DNA from: Deltaproteobacteria bacterium | GTDB lineage: Bacteria; Desulfobacterota; Desulfobacteria; Desulfobacterales; B30-G6 | DNA: 64,000 nt | Assembly: GCA_022340465.1 (NCBI GenBank) | Contig: JAJDNW010000056.1 | Coordinates: 1-64,000, forward strand | Reading direction: 5' to 3' | Shown here: positions 10,452 to 18,405 of the stretch, piece after piece | How the letters are laid out: every line of letters begins with the position of its first letter | Numbering within the stretch: the first letter of the stretch is position 1 | Made by a program: the position numbers and the translations under genes | Notes under the pieces: model-generated | Seen by the model: the letters and a program-made list of their open reading frames with translations, nothing else | Databases searched by the model: none | What the model was told of the DNA's origin: nothing

Positions 10452-10817
10452 ATGCACGAGATGGGCATCGCCATGCAGATTATCGAAATTGCCACGAATT
10501 CCATCCCCCCGGACGAGGGGGCGGTGACGGTTGCCAGGGTGAACCTCAAGGTGGGCAAGCTGGCGGCTGTCGTGGCCGACAGTCTGCGGTTCTGCTTCGA
10601 GATCGCCGCTAAGGAAACGCCGCTGGAAGGGGCCGAACTGGGGATCGAGGAAATACCGGTGAGGGCCAGATGCAACGCGTGCAGTACCGAGTGGACCATT
10701 CAAGGCCCGGCTTTCAATTGTGAAAAGTGCGGCAGTGGCAACATTGACATTTTGTCGGGCCGGGAATTAAACATCGAATCGATAGAGATTGCCGACGATC
10801 GGGGAGGACTTCAATAA
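10452..10817 (+). CDS. hypA: hydrogenase/urease nickel incorporation protein HypA
   Basis: HypA delivers nickel to the large subunit of [NiFe]-hydrogenases together with HypB. The protein begins MHEMGI, so the essential nickel ligand His2 is present. The zinc site is formed by Cys74, Cys77, Cys90 and Cys93 in two CxxC motifs. The length of 121 aa is typical. The stop overlaps the hypB start (TAATG). No hydrogenase structural gene or other hyp gene is in the window. Confidence 0.95.
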   Translation: MHEMGIAMQIIEIATNSIPPDEGAVTVARVNLKVGKLAAVVADSLRFCFEIAAKETPLEGAELGIEEIPVRARCNACSTEWTIQGPAFNCEKCGSGNIDILSGRELNIESIEIADDRGGLQ

Positions 10818-11602
10818 TGTTACTGCCGGGTGAAAAATTGCAGACGGCCCGCCACCACAAGAACGGTCATCCTCATACGCACCCTCACTCCCATGGGGAC
10901 ACGGCGGTGCACAGTGTCAAATCGGGCAGGCGGGAAATCAAAGTGGTGAGGCGTGTTCTGGACGTCAACGAGAAAATGGCCGACGAGAACCGGGCGCGGT
11001 TCAACCGGTACGGCATCTTCGTTCTGAACCTGATGAGTTCGCCCGGTTCGGGAAAAACGACCACCCTGGAAAAAACACTGGCTGCCATCATGCCGGAAAT
11101 CAGATGCGCCGTCATCGTGGGCGACATCTGCACCACCAACGATGCCGACCGCTTGGCCGTATCCGGCGCACCGGTCGTTCAAATCAATACCGATGAATTC
11201 GGAGGTGACTGCCACCTGGCAGCCCACGTCATCGAAAAAGCGGCGCAAAGCATCGATCTGGACGCCGTCGACCTTTTAATCGTCGAAAATGTGGGCAATC
11301 TGGTTTGCCCGGCGGAGTTCGACATCGGTGAAGATGCCCGTGCGGTGATCCTCAGCGTGACCGAAGGAGAGGACAAACCCCTGAAATATCCCCTCATGTT
11401 TCGAGAAAGCGATATTGCCATTCTGAATAAGATCGATCTGTTGCCCTACCTGGACTACGATGTAAAGGAAGCCGTCGACAGCATCCGCAAGGTGCACCCC
11501 GATATGCCCGTTTTTCAGATGTCTTCCAAAACCGAGGAGGGGATGGAGCCCTGGCTGGACTGGCTGAGGGATCGGCTCCGGGACAAACGCCGGCAGGTTT
11601 AA
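10817..11602 (+). CDS. hypB: hydrogenase nickel incorporation GTPase HypB
   Basis: This 261-aa GTPase drives nickel insertion into hydrogenase with HypA. A histidine-rich metal-storage stretch is seen at residues 13-32 (eight His). Walker A SSPGSGKTT is at about 74-82. GDICTTNDADRL and the NKIDLLPYL guanine-specificity motif follow. The start overlaps the hypA stop by one base, indicating coupled translation. The gene is followed by a perfect 19-nt palindrome. Confidence 0.95.
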   Translation: MLLPGEKLQTARHHKNGHPHTHPHSHGDTAVHSVKSGRREIKVVRRVLDVNEKMADENRARFNRYGIFVLNLMSSPGSGKTTTLEKTLAAIMPEIRCAVIVGDICTTNDADRLAVSGAPVVQINTDEFGGDCHLAAHVIEKAAQSIDLDAVDLLIVENVGNLVCPAEFDIGEDARAVILSVTEGEDKPLKYPLMFRESDIAILNKIDLLPYLDYDVKEAVDSIRKVHPDMPVFQMSSKTEEGMEPWLDWLRDRLRDKRRQV

Positions 11603-11616
11603 TCAAGTATTGAAAT

Positions 11617-11635
11617 CCTGGTCCACTGGACCAGG
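11617..11635. promoter_or_regulatory. perfect 19-nt palindrome downstream of hypB
   Basis: CCTGGTCCACTGGACCAGG has perfect 9-bp arms around one central base, 14 bp after the hypB stop. It has no following T-run. The TGGTCC/GGACCA half-sites resemble operators of GntR/FadR-type dimeric repressors (family knowledge), so it may be a binding site rather than a terminator. It lies about 225 bp before the Memo-like gene. Confidence 0.45.
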
Positions 11636-11719
11636 TTAGAGATGTTTGGTTTTGCCGGTAAGAGCGATAGAAAAACGCCAAGCACGAAATCCGAAATTCT
11701 AAACAATATCGAATGCCCT

Positions 11720-11775
11720 AAACCCGCCACCTGCCAATCCAATGTTGAAACGGAACATATATATGGCAAATGCTA
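11720..11775 (-). repeat. partial copy of palindromic element (terminal segment)
   Basis: About 55 bp here match the reverse complement of the left end of the element at 23955-24207, with only a few mismatches. The shared part runs from AAACCCGCCACCTGCCAATC to ATATATGGCAAATGCT. Only one end of the element is present; its outer arm is cut short. It sits in the hypB to Memo-gene gap. Confidence 0.7.
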
Positions 11776-11860
11776 TAGGATTTCGATATTAGGATTTAGG
11801 TCAGGGGTACGCTGTATTCATGCAATGGGGGTGAGCATAAATACCTGAAAGGGGGTGCCC

Positions 11861-12706
11861 ATGGACGTGAGAAGAGCAGCATTTGCCGGCAGCTGGTATC
11901 CTGAAAACGCCGACGAATGTGAAGCCGAGATCCAACGCTTCATCGCTGCGGCCGACCCATCGGAAAATGCCTTTGTGGGCGGCATCGTTCCGCACGCGGG
12001 ATGGTATTTTTCGGGAGAGATTGCCTGCCGGGTCATTTACGGACTGAGCCGTTTGCCTCATCCGGATGTCATGGTCCTGTTCGGTATGCACCTTCACCCG
12101 GGGTCTCCCAATCATATCATGCTGGATGGCGCCTGGGAAACGCCTTTCGGTGATCTTGTCATCGAAACGGAATTGCCCCGCAGGCTAGCTGAACGGTTTG
12201 ACTTCCAGGTGGAAACCGTCCACCGTCACACCCAGGACAACACGATCGAACTGCAGCTGCCCTTCATCAAGTATTTTTTTCCGGACACGAAAATCGTGCC
12301 TCTGGGCGTTCCCCCGGCAGGCACATCCGTCGAGATCGGGAGGGCGGTTGCCGAGATCGCCCTCGAACTGGGGCTGGGGATTAAAATCATCGGATCCACC
12401 GATCTTACCCACTACGGGCTCAACTACGATTTTTCACCCAAGGGTAGTGGAATGCAGGCCCTTCGCTGGGTGAAGAAGGACAACGACCGCCGGGCGGTGG
12501 ATGCCATGCTGTCTCTGGACGCAGAAGGCGTGATCAGAGAAGGGCTGGCCAACCAAAATGCCTGCTGTGCCGGCGCGGCCGCCGCGGCGATTGCCGCTGC
12601 CGTCAGGCTCGGTGCCGCCCGGGGAGTGGAGGTGGCCTACGCCACCAGTTATGACAAGCACCCGGGTGACAGCTTTGTCGGCTACGTGGGGGTTTTGTTT
12701 GGATAA
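11861..12706 (+). CDS. amrB: Memo-family protein (AmmeMemoRadiSam system protein B)
   Basis: The protein is about 281 aa and begins with the family signature RRAAFAGSWYP. It shows GIVPHAGWYFSG, STDLTHYG and YGLNY, carrying the conserved His residues that resemble the metal site of extradiol dioxygenase-like folds. The biochemical role of bacterial Memo proteins is unsettled. The start is placed at ATG 11861 because GAAAGGGGG ends 5 bp before it; an in-frame GTG at 11855 lies inside that site. The AMMECR1 and radical SAM partners often found beside it are not adjacent here. Confidence 0.85.
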   Translation: MDVRRAAFAGSWYPENADECEAEIQRFIAAADPSENAFVGGIVPHAGWYFSGEIACRVIYGLSRLPHPDVMVLFGMHLHPGSPNHIMLDGAWETPFGDLVIETELPRRLAERFDFQVETVHRHTQDNTIELQLPFIKYFFPDTKIVPLGVPPAGTSVEIGRAVAEIALELGLGIKIIGSTDLTHYGLNYDFSPKGSGMQALRWVKKDNDRRAVDAMLSLDAEGVIREGLANQNACCAGAAAAAIAAAVRLGAARGVEVAYATSYDKHPGDSFVGYVGVLFG

Positions 12707-12719
12707 CCCCCCATGATAT

Positions 12720-13067
12720 TCACCTTTTCTCTCTGTAGAGGGTGTACATCAATTCCAGGGTGTCTCTACCCGGGCCGGGTTTTTTGTCGATCAGGACGTT
12801 CCAGGACGAGTTGTTTTCCAGCACGCTCAACACCTGCATGATTTTTGAAATGACGTTGGCGGGATCATTCCCCTGGGTGCCAATCATCTCACTTTCCTGA
12901 AAAGAGACGGCCTCATTTTCATGGGTGCCCGGTCCCAGACCTACTAAAACAGACCCTTCGCCAATGTCCAGAAGCGCACGGTTCAGGGCCGCGGAAAGCT
13001 TGGGGGCGAAAGGCGACAAGTCTCGATGCATTGTTTTTGCCAATTCGTAGGGAGTCATTTTTTGCAT
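12720..13067 (-). CDS. small conserved-looking protein of unknown function
   Basis: A 115-aa soluble protein, convergent with the Memo-like gene and separated from its stop by only about 13 bp. It has no signal peptide or membrane segment, and I recognise no family. Central GVGLGPGTHENEAVSF-like and NDPANVISKIMQVL segments suggest a folded alpha/beta protein. The start could be 13067 or the in-frame ATG near 13057, as neither has a strong ribosome binding site. It is downstream of glnS on the same strand but separated by a strong hairpin. Confidence 0.6.
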   Translation of the reverse strand: MQKMTPYELAKTMHRDLSPFAPKLSAALNRALLDIGEGSVLVGLGPGTHENEAVSFQESEMIGTQGNDPANVISKIMQVLSVLENNSSWNVLIDKKPGPGRDTLELMYTLYREKR

Positions 13068-13111
13068 TTTCCATTTCTATTTAAATACCCAATAATCAAC
13101 ATCCAATATCC

Positions 13112-13143
13112 AATTATCAAGTTGATATGTTAACTTGATAATT
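13112..13143. promoter_or_regulatory. AT-rich perfect hairpin between glnS and the small gene
   Basis: Perfect 12-bp arms AATTATCAAGTT (13112-13123) and AACTTGATAATT (13132-13143) enclose an 8-nt loop. Related inverted sequences (AATAATCAA and TTGATTATT) lie outside it. It is placed just after the glnS stop on the minus strand and could end or stabilise that transcript. No clear T-run is seen. Confidence 0.4.
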
Positions 13144-13166
13144 AATAATTCATGACTGGATATTGA

Positions 13167-14882
13167 TTATTTTATTTTTTTCTGAATTTTGGCCCAGGTG
13201 TCCCGCAACGTCGTCGTGCGATTGAAAACCGGTTTTTCCGGTGTGCTTTCCACCGCATCCAGACAGAAATATCCCTGCCTCAAAAATTGGAAATAGGTGC
13301 CCGGCTGTGCGCTTTTCAGCGAAGGCTCCAGCATGCAGCCGGAAAGGATCGTCAGCGAGTCGGGGTTCAGAGAATCCTTGAAGCCGAGGCCGCCTTTGGT
13401 GTCGGCGGGATTTTCACGGTCGAAAAGGTGGTCGTACAAACGCACCTCTGCCTGAATCGCATGGGCGGCGGAGACCCAGTGAAGCGTACCCTTCACCTTT
13501 CTGCCGTCTTCGGACCACCCGCCGCGGGTGGCCGGGTCATAGGTGCAGTGCAGTTCGGTAATTTCACCGGTCCGGTCGTCTTTTACCACAGCGACGCAGG
13601 TGATGTAATAGGCGTGTTTCAGTCTGACTTCGCGTCCCGGCGCAAGCCTGAAAAATTTTTTGGGCGCTTCTTCCAGGAAATCTTCCTGTTCGATGTATAG
13701 CTCCCGGGAAAAGGGCAGGTGCCGTTTTCCCAGGCCCGGGTCTTCGGGGCTGTTGTCCGCCTCGAGCTCTTCCACCCTGCCCTCCGGGTAGTTGTCGATA
13801 ATCACCTTGAGGGGCCGCAGGACACCCATGACACGCAGCGCTCTTTTGTTGAGGTCCTCCCTGAGGCTGTATTCCAGCAGCGCCATGTCCACGGTGCTGT
13901 CTCTTTTGGCCACGCCGATGCGTTCACAGAAGTTACGGATGGATTCAGGTGTGTATCCGCGCCGGCGCATGCCCGACAGGGTCGGCATCCTGGGGTCGTC
14001 CCAGCCGGCTACGTGGCCTTCCTCGACCAGTTGAATCAGCTTCCTTTTGCTCAAAACCGTGTAGGTTAGATTGAGCCGGGCAAATTCGATCTGCTGGGGG
14101 TGGTAGACGTCGAGTTCATCCAGAACCCAGTCGTACAACTGCCGGTTGTTTTCAAACTCCAGGGTGCAGATGGAATGCGTAATGCCTTCGATGGAATCCG
14201 AGAGACAGTGAGTGAAATCGTACATGGGGTAGATGCACCATTTGTCGCCTGTACGATGGTGGGACGCTTTGCGGATGCGGTAAATCGTCGGATCGCGCAT
14301 TAACAGATTGGGATGGGCCATGTCGATTTTGGCCCGGAGCACGTGGGCTCCCTCTTCGAATTCACCGTCACGCATGCGTGTGAAAAGATCCAGGTTTTCT
14401 TCGATGGAGCGATTGCGGTAAGGGCTTTCCTTACCAGGCTCGGTGAGGGTGCCCCGGTGGGATCGGATGTCCTCGGCACTCAGACTGTCCACGTAAGCGT
14501 TGCCTTTTTGGATGAGGTCGACAGCGTGACCATAGAGCTTTTCGAAGTAGTCGGAGGCAAAAAACAGACGGTCTTCCCAGTCAAACCCCAACCAGCGCAC
14601 GTCCTGCTTGATCGATTCCACATATTCCACACTTTCTTTGGTAGGATTGGTGTCATCAAATCTGAGGTTGCAGGTGCCGTTGTTTTCGGCGGCCAGCCCG
14701 AAGTTGAGGCATATGGATTTGGCATGGCCGATGTGAAGGTAGCCATTGGGCTCCGGCGGAAATCGTGTGGCGACCCGGCCGCCGTATTTTCCCGATGCTT
14801 CGTCTTCCTTGATGATGTTGCGAATGAAGTTGGGTGGGGGCGCCACCGTTGCATTCACTGGTTGTGCTTTCTCCTTGGTCAT
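13167..14882 (-). CDS. glnS: glutamine--tRNA ligase
   Basis: This class I aminoacyl-tRNA synthetase charges tRNA-Gln directly. The HIGH motif is HIGH at residues 50-53 in [15 protein letters not shown], and the KMSKS-equivalent is VLSKRK. RFDDTNP and the C-terminal two-barrel anticodon-binding region are present. The length of 571 aa is normal. Many deltaproteobacteria use the GatCAB route instead, so glnS here is a lineage-informative gene, thought in general to have been gained by transfer (family knowledge). Confidence 0.96.
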   Translation of the reverse strand: MTKEKAQPVNATVAPPPNFIRNIIKEDEASGKYGGRVATRFPPEPNGYLHIGHAKSICLNFGLAAENNGTCNLRFDDTNPTKESVEYVESIKQDVRWLGFDWEDRLFFASDYFEKLYGHAVDLIQKGNAYVDSLSAEDIRSHRGTLTEPGKESPYRNRSIEENLDLFTRMRDGEFEEGAHVLRAKIDMAHPNLLMRDPTIYRIRKASHHRTGDKWCIYPMYDFTHCLSDSIEGITHSICTLEFENNRQLYDWVLDELDVYHPQQIEFARLNLTYTVLSKRKLIQLVEEGHVAGWDDPRMPTLSGMRRRGYTPESIRNFCERIGVAKRDSTVDMALLEYSLREDLNKRALRVMGVLRPLKVIIDNYPEGRVEELEADNSPEDPGLGKRHLPFSRELYIEQEDFLEEAPKKFFRLAPGREVRLKHAYYITCVAVVKDDRTGEITELHCTYDPATRGGWSEDGRKVKGTLHWVSAAHAIQAEVRLYDHLFDRENPADTKGGLGFKDSLNPDSLTILSGCMLEPSLKSAQPGTYFQFLRQGYFCLDAVESTPEKPVFNRTTTLRDTWAKIQKKIK

Positions 14883-14958
14883 GCTGAGATTCCTTTTATG
14901 TTGATGACGGCTTCAAGCCACGCACGCGTCAAGATGTCCTGCTCTCTCTTTTTTAGGC

Positions 14959-16293
14959 TTACAAGTCGAATGCATGCAGCTTTTGCCAGAGGGCTTCCTC
15001 TTTTGCTTTCCTGTTGAACGCTTTCACCATCTTCGATGTTTCCTTCAATGGCACGTGGAAGGGTTGGCCGTGTTCGTCCACGGAAGGGATTATCTCTCTG
15101 GAGCTCAAATAGTGATCTCCCGCCCGCCGCCACCATTCCGGATGAATCGCCTTAAATCCGTACTGCCTGGCATAGTCTTCCTGATGGTTGAAGATGTAGT
15201 TTCCAGGATAGTAGGAAAACCGCTGGTATTTCACCCTGAGATGCCCGCCTTCCAGCCGCTGCCTGACGACGTCCTGGAAGAATTGCTTGAATTCCGCATA
15301 GGTTTCGCGGGTCTCGCCAGGGTGATCGAAAATCAGATAAACATCGTGGAGGATGTCGAGCCGATTGCAGATTGACGAAATTTTTACAAACGTCTTCAGA
15401 AAGGCATCCGGGTTCCTGGTTTTATTCATGATGTTAAGCATGGTTCTTGAAAAAGAGTCAACACCAAAATCCATTTTGATCTTCAGGCCGGACATCAGCT
15501 CCAGATCTTCTTCGTCGACGACGTCAACCCGCGTTTCCAGCCAGAAATAGCAGTCCAGGTCGGCTTTGCTCAGAGCGGATAGAAAGGCCTTGCGCCATCG
15601 GTTGTTTAAACCGAAGCAGGCGTCGAAGATGGTGAAGTAGTGCGGATCGTAGTCGCGCTTCAGCCGCAGGATCAAGTCAATGGCCTCTTCTACCCGCAGG
15701 CTGCTCCATTTTCTTTTGTATTCCATGCAGTAGCGGCAGTTAAAGGGACAGCCGGCCCCCAGGAAAATGCCCAGGGTTTTCTGATGGTCGAAATAGGGGT
15801 AGGTACGAAAATCGGGTACGATTCTGTACGTTTCGATGGCTTCGAAGCGGTCTTTGTGGATCGCCTTGAATATGTTCTGTATTTCTCCCTGGACGACAAC
15901 GTCGAAAGGGCTTTCGGGATAGGTAAAATCCCGGGGCAGGAAGGTCGGGTGGTATCCGCCGACGATAATGGGTGTGTCGGGGCGCTCTTTTTTGATCGCC
16001 TCGGCAAAAAAGACGGAAGACAGGTAGTTGAGGCTCGACCAGCAGGATATGGCTACCATGTCCGCATCGATACCCTGGATGCGTTTCAGAGATTTAGTTT
16101 TGAAGACAGCCAGTTCCTCCGGTGTTTGCGGCCGCGAAAATTCATTTTCCAGGTCGAGGACCGTGACATCGAAAAACCGCTGGAGATAGGAATAGATGTA
16201 AACCATGTGCGGCTTGAGGCATATAAACCGGCCCCATCCTTGAGAGTGAAACTCACCGGGATAGAGCAGCAAAATTTTTTCTTTTCTTTTCAT
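14959..16293 (-). CDS. B12-binding-domain radical SAM protein
   Basis: The protein is 444 aa. The N-terminal region (residues about 5-150, with AISCWSS and IIVGGYHPTFLP) is a cobalamin-binding-like Rossmann domain. The radical SAM cluster motif CPFNCRYC has Cys182, Cys186 and Cys189, and the C-terminal half continues the barrel. The start at 16293 is chosen because MKRKEKILLLYPG matches the usual beginning of this family; the frame is open upstream. The substrate cannot be predicted. It lies alone between glnS and the divergent cytochrome b operon. Confidence 0.85.
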   Translation of the reverse strand: MKRKEKILLLYPGEFHSQGWGRFICLKPHMVYIYSYLQRFFDVTVLDLENEFSRPQTPEELAVFKTKSLKRIQGIDADMVAISCWSSLNYLSSVFFAEAIKKERPDTPIIVGGYHPTFLPRDFTYPESPFDVVVQGEIQNIFKAIHKDRFEAIETYRIVPDFRTYPYFDHQKTLGIFLGAGCPFNCRYCMEYKRKWSSLRVEEAIDLILRLKRDYDPHYFTIFDACFGLNNRWRKAFLSALSKADLDCYFWLETRVDVVDEEDLELMSGLKIKMDFGVDSFSRTMLNIMNKTRNPDAFLKTFVKISSICNRLDILHDVYLIFDHPGETRETYAEFKQFFQDVVRQRLEGGHLRVKYQRFSYYPGNYIFNHQEDYARQYGFKAIHPEWWRRAGDHYLSSREIIPSVDEHGQPFHVPLKETSKMVKAFNRKAKEEALWQKLHAFDL

Positions 16294-16480
16294 TGAATTA
16301 TCTCGAAGTTTATCCTTGATCGAATGGGCAGCTATATAATACAGAATGTGCGAACATGAAAGCGTAAAAGCCGATTTGGAAGATCGGACAGGATCACCGA
16401 TAAAAGACAATTTATCACGAAAAGGCAAAATCACGAAAAACAACGTGATCATTTCGTGCGTTTTAATTAAACAATAAAAT

Positions 16481-17848
16481 ATGCCAGTCAACATACCACC
16501 GCCAGAAGATTCCCTGTTCAACCGGGGGAGCCATTCCGCTGCAGGGGGAAGGAGCGGGAGCCAAAGAAAGTATCTGCCGGGGACCCTGGTGTTCCATTTT
16601 CGCCCGCGGAGCGTTCCGGAAGCGGCCGCGCGCTTTACACACACGTGGGGACTGGGGGGGACGGCCTTCGTTCTGATCATGCTTTTATTCGGCACCGGGC
16701 TCTTGTTGAAGCTGGTTTACAAGCCCTTCCCGGACATGGCTTATGATTCCATCCTGACCATTCAGCACGACATTCAATTCGGCCTGTGGGTGCGCAACAT
16801 TCATCACTGGAGCGCCAACTTTCTGGTCATCATCCTTTTTCTGCACATGCAGCGCGTGTTTTTTACCGGCGGTTATCATTCCCCGCGGCAGTTCAACTGG
16901 ATCGTCGGGATAGCGCTGTTTTTGCTTGTCCTGGCATCCAATTTTACCGGCTACCTGCTTCCCTGGGACCAGCTGGCCTACTGGGCTGTTACGATCAGCA
17001 CCGGGATGCTCGATTACGTTCCCCTTGTCGGGAACTGGCTGCAGTTGGTCATCCGCGGGGGGCCGGATATCGGCCCGACATCCCTGCTGCTTTTTTTCGC
17101 GCTGCACACCGCCGTTCTTCCAGCCGGTATCTCGATGCTGGCCATGTTTCACTTCTGGCGGGTCAGAAAGGCGGGCGGCGTGGTCGTGCCGCAGGTTCAG
17201 GGGGGAGGGAATGCGAAACGGCAGCGCATACCGGTCTTTCCCGACCTGTTGCTGAAGGAGCTGGCGGTGGCCCTGGTGGTTCTGGCGGTTACCCTGCTGA
17301 TTTCAATCGTGTTCGATGCGCCTCTGGGCATGAAGGCCAACCCCGGCTTGAGCCCCAACCCGGCCAAGGCCCCCTGGTTCTTTATCGGCCTGCAGGAAAT
17401 GCTTCTGCACATCCATCCCGTGTTTTCGGTTTTGATCATTCCGGCGCTGATGCTCGGTGGATTGCTGATGCTTCCCTACGTGAATGCCGGATCCAGTCGA
17501 AGCGGGGTGTGGTTTTATTCAAAAAACGGCCGTCGCATGGGGACGGTAAGCATCCTGGCGGCCGTCTGTTTGACGGCATCCGGCATATGGGGAGATGCCT
17601 TTTTGTTCAAATTCGCCTCGGCCCTGCCGGCCCTGCCGCCGGTTATCGGCAGCGGTTTTTTGCCCGTCTTCCTTTTTGCGGGTGTGACGGTCATCTTTCT
17701 GCTTGTCCTGCAAAGACGATTTTCCGCCGACAGAAACGAGGTGATCCAGAGCTTCTATATCTATTTGATGGCAACGTATGTCGTTTTGACCATCGTATGC
17801 TTGTGGTTCCGGGGTACGGACATGGCCCTGACGTGGCCCTTATGGTGA
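16481..17848 (+). CDS. cytochrome b, b6/subunit IV-like, of a quinol oxidoreductase complex
   Basis: The 455-aa membrane protein has about eight hydrophobic segments. The first half resembles cytochrome b6. Heme-ligand His pairs are spaced 13 (HHWSANFLVIILFLH) and 14 residues apart (HTAVLPAGISMLAMFH), as in b6-type proteins. GYLLPWDQ and a PAKAPWFFIG motif in the Qo-site region (PEWY equivalent) follow, and the C-half continues like subunit IV. The Cys that binds heme ci in b6 (YCLGG context) is absent here (TWGLGG). Its stop overlaps the Rieske gene start. Confidence 0.92.
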   Translation: MPVNIPPPEDSLFNRGSHSAAGGRSGSQRKYLPGTLVFHFRPRSVPEAAARFTHTWGLGGTAFVLIMLLFGTGLLLKLVYKPFPDMAYDSILTIQHDIQFGLWVRNIHHWSANFLVIILFLHMQRVFFTGGYHSPRQFNWIVGIALFLLVLASNFTGYLLPWDQLAYWAVTISTGMLDYVPLVGNWLQLVIRGGPDIGPTSLLLFFALHTAVLPAGISMLAMFHFWRVRKAGGVVVPQVQGGGNAKRQRIPVFPDLLLKELAVALVVLAVTLLISIVFDAPLGMKANPGLSPNPAKAPWFFIGLQEMLLHIHPVFSVLIIPALMLGGLLMLPYVNAGSSRSGVWFYSKNGRRMGTVSILAAVCLTASGIWGDAFLFKFASALPALPPVIGSGFLPVFLFAGVTVIFLLVLQRRFSADRNEVIQSFYIYLMATYVVLTIVCLWFRGTDMALTWPLW

Positions 17849-18387
17849 GCGCATTGAAACGCAAGACAATCGAACGAACGGATGAAAAAGAGCATGCCTC
17901 CCGGGGCGGCCCAACCCCCAGGAGACGATTTCTGAACAGGCTTTGGATGATTCTGGGGGGGATCGCCGCGGCCGAGGTGATCGGACTGGTCATCGCCTTT
18001 CTCAAACCGGGAAAAAACGCGTCGCCGGTCGAAGGCTACGGCGGTCTGATCGCATGCGGCCCGGCAAGCGATTTTTCCGCAGGCACGGTAACCGCGTTTC
18101 AGCGGGGACACTTCTATCTCTCGAGGATGGAAAGCGGCGGCTTTCTGGCACTCTCACGCAAGTGCACCCATTTGGGGTGCACGGTGATCTGGGACGAAGA
18201 AAAAGGGCGTTTCGAGTGTCCCTGTCATGCATCCGCGTTCGACCGGACCGGCGACGTCATCAGCAAGCCGGCTCCCCGGGCACTGGACTACTATTCCATC
18301 ATCATCGAGAACGGCATGGTGACGGTTGATACGGGCAAACGGCTGAAACGGAAACACTTTCGCACCGAACAGGTGACATCGGTTTAG
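17842..18387 (+). CDS. Rieske [2Fe-2S] protein of the bc-type complex
   Basis: The protein is 181 aa. PRRRFLNRL at about residues 26-34 followed by a hydrophobic helix is a twin-arginine signal anchor, consistent with export of the folded cluster domain. Cluster ligands are Cys108 and His110 in CTHLGC, and Cys126 and His129 in CPCHAS; Cys113 and Cys128 can form the stabilising disulfide. The ATG at 17842 overlaps the end of the cytochrome b gene by 7 bp, and the frame upstream of it is a shadow. It should carry electrons from quinol to the multiheme cytochrome. Confidence 0.93.
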   Translation: MVSALKRKTIERTDEKEHASRGGPTPRRRFLNRLWMILGGIAAAEVIGLVIAFLKPGKNASPVEGYGGLIACGPASDFSAGTVTAFQRGHFYLSRMESGGFLALSRKCTHLGCTVIWDEEKGRFECPCHASAFDRTGDVISKPAPRALDYYSIIIENGMVTVDTGKRLKRKHFRTEQVTSV

Positions 18388-18405
18388 GGCTTCGCGGCGA
18401 TATTT

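Noticed and set aside
16294-16480. Regulatory RNA in the divergent gap between radical SAM and cytochrome b genes
   Set aside because: No convincing stem set or promoter pair could be defined.
16786-17841. Long upstream extension of the Rieske reading frame
   Set aside because: It overlaps the cytochrome b gene in another frame; the Tat signal and TTATGG overlap place the true start at 17842.
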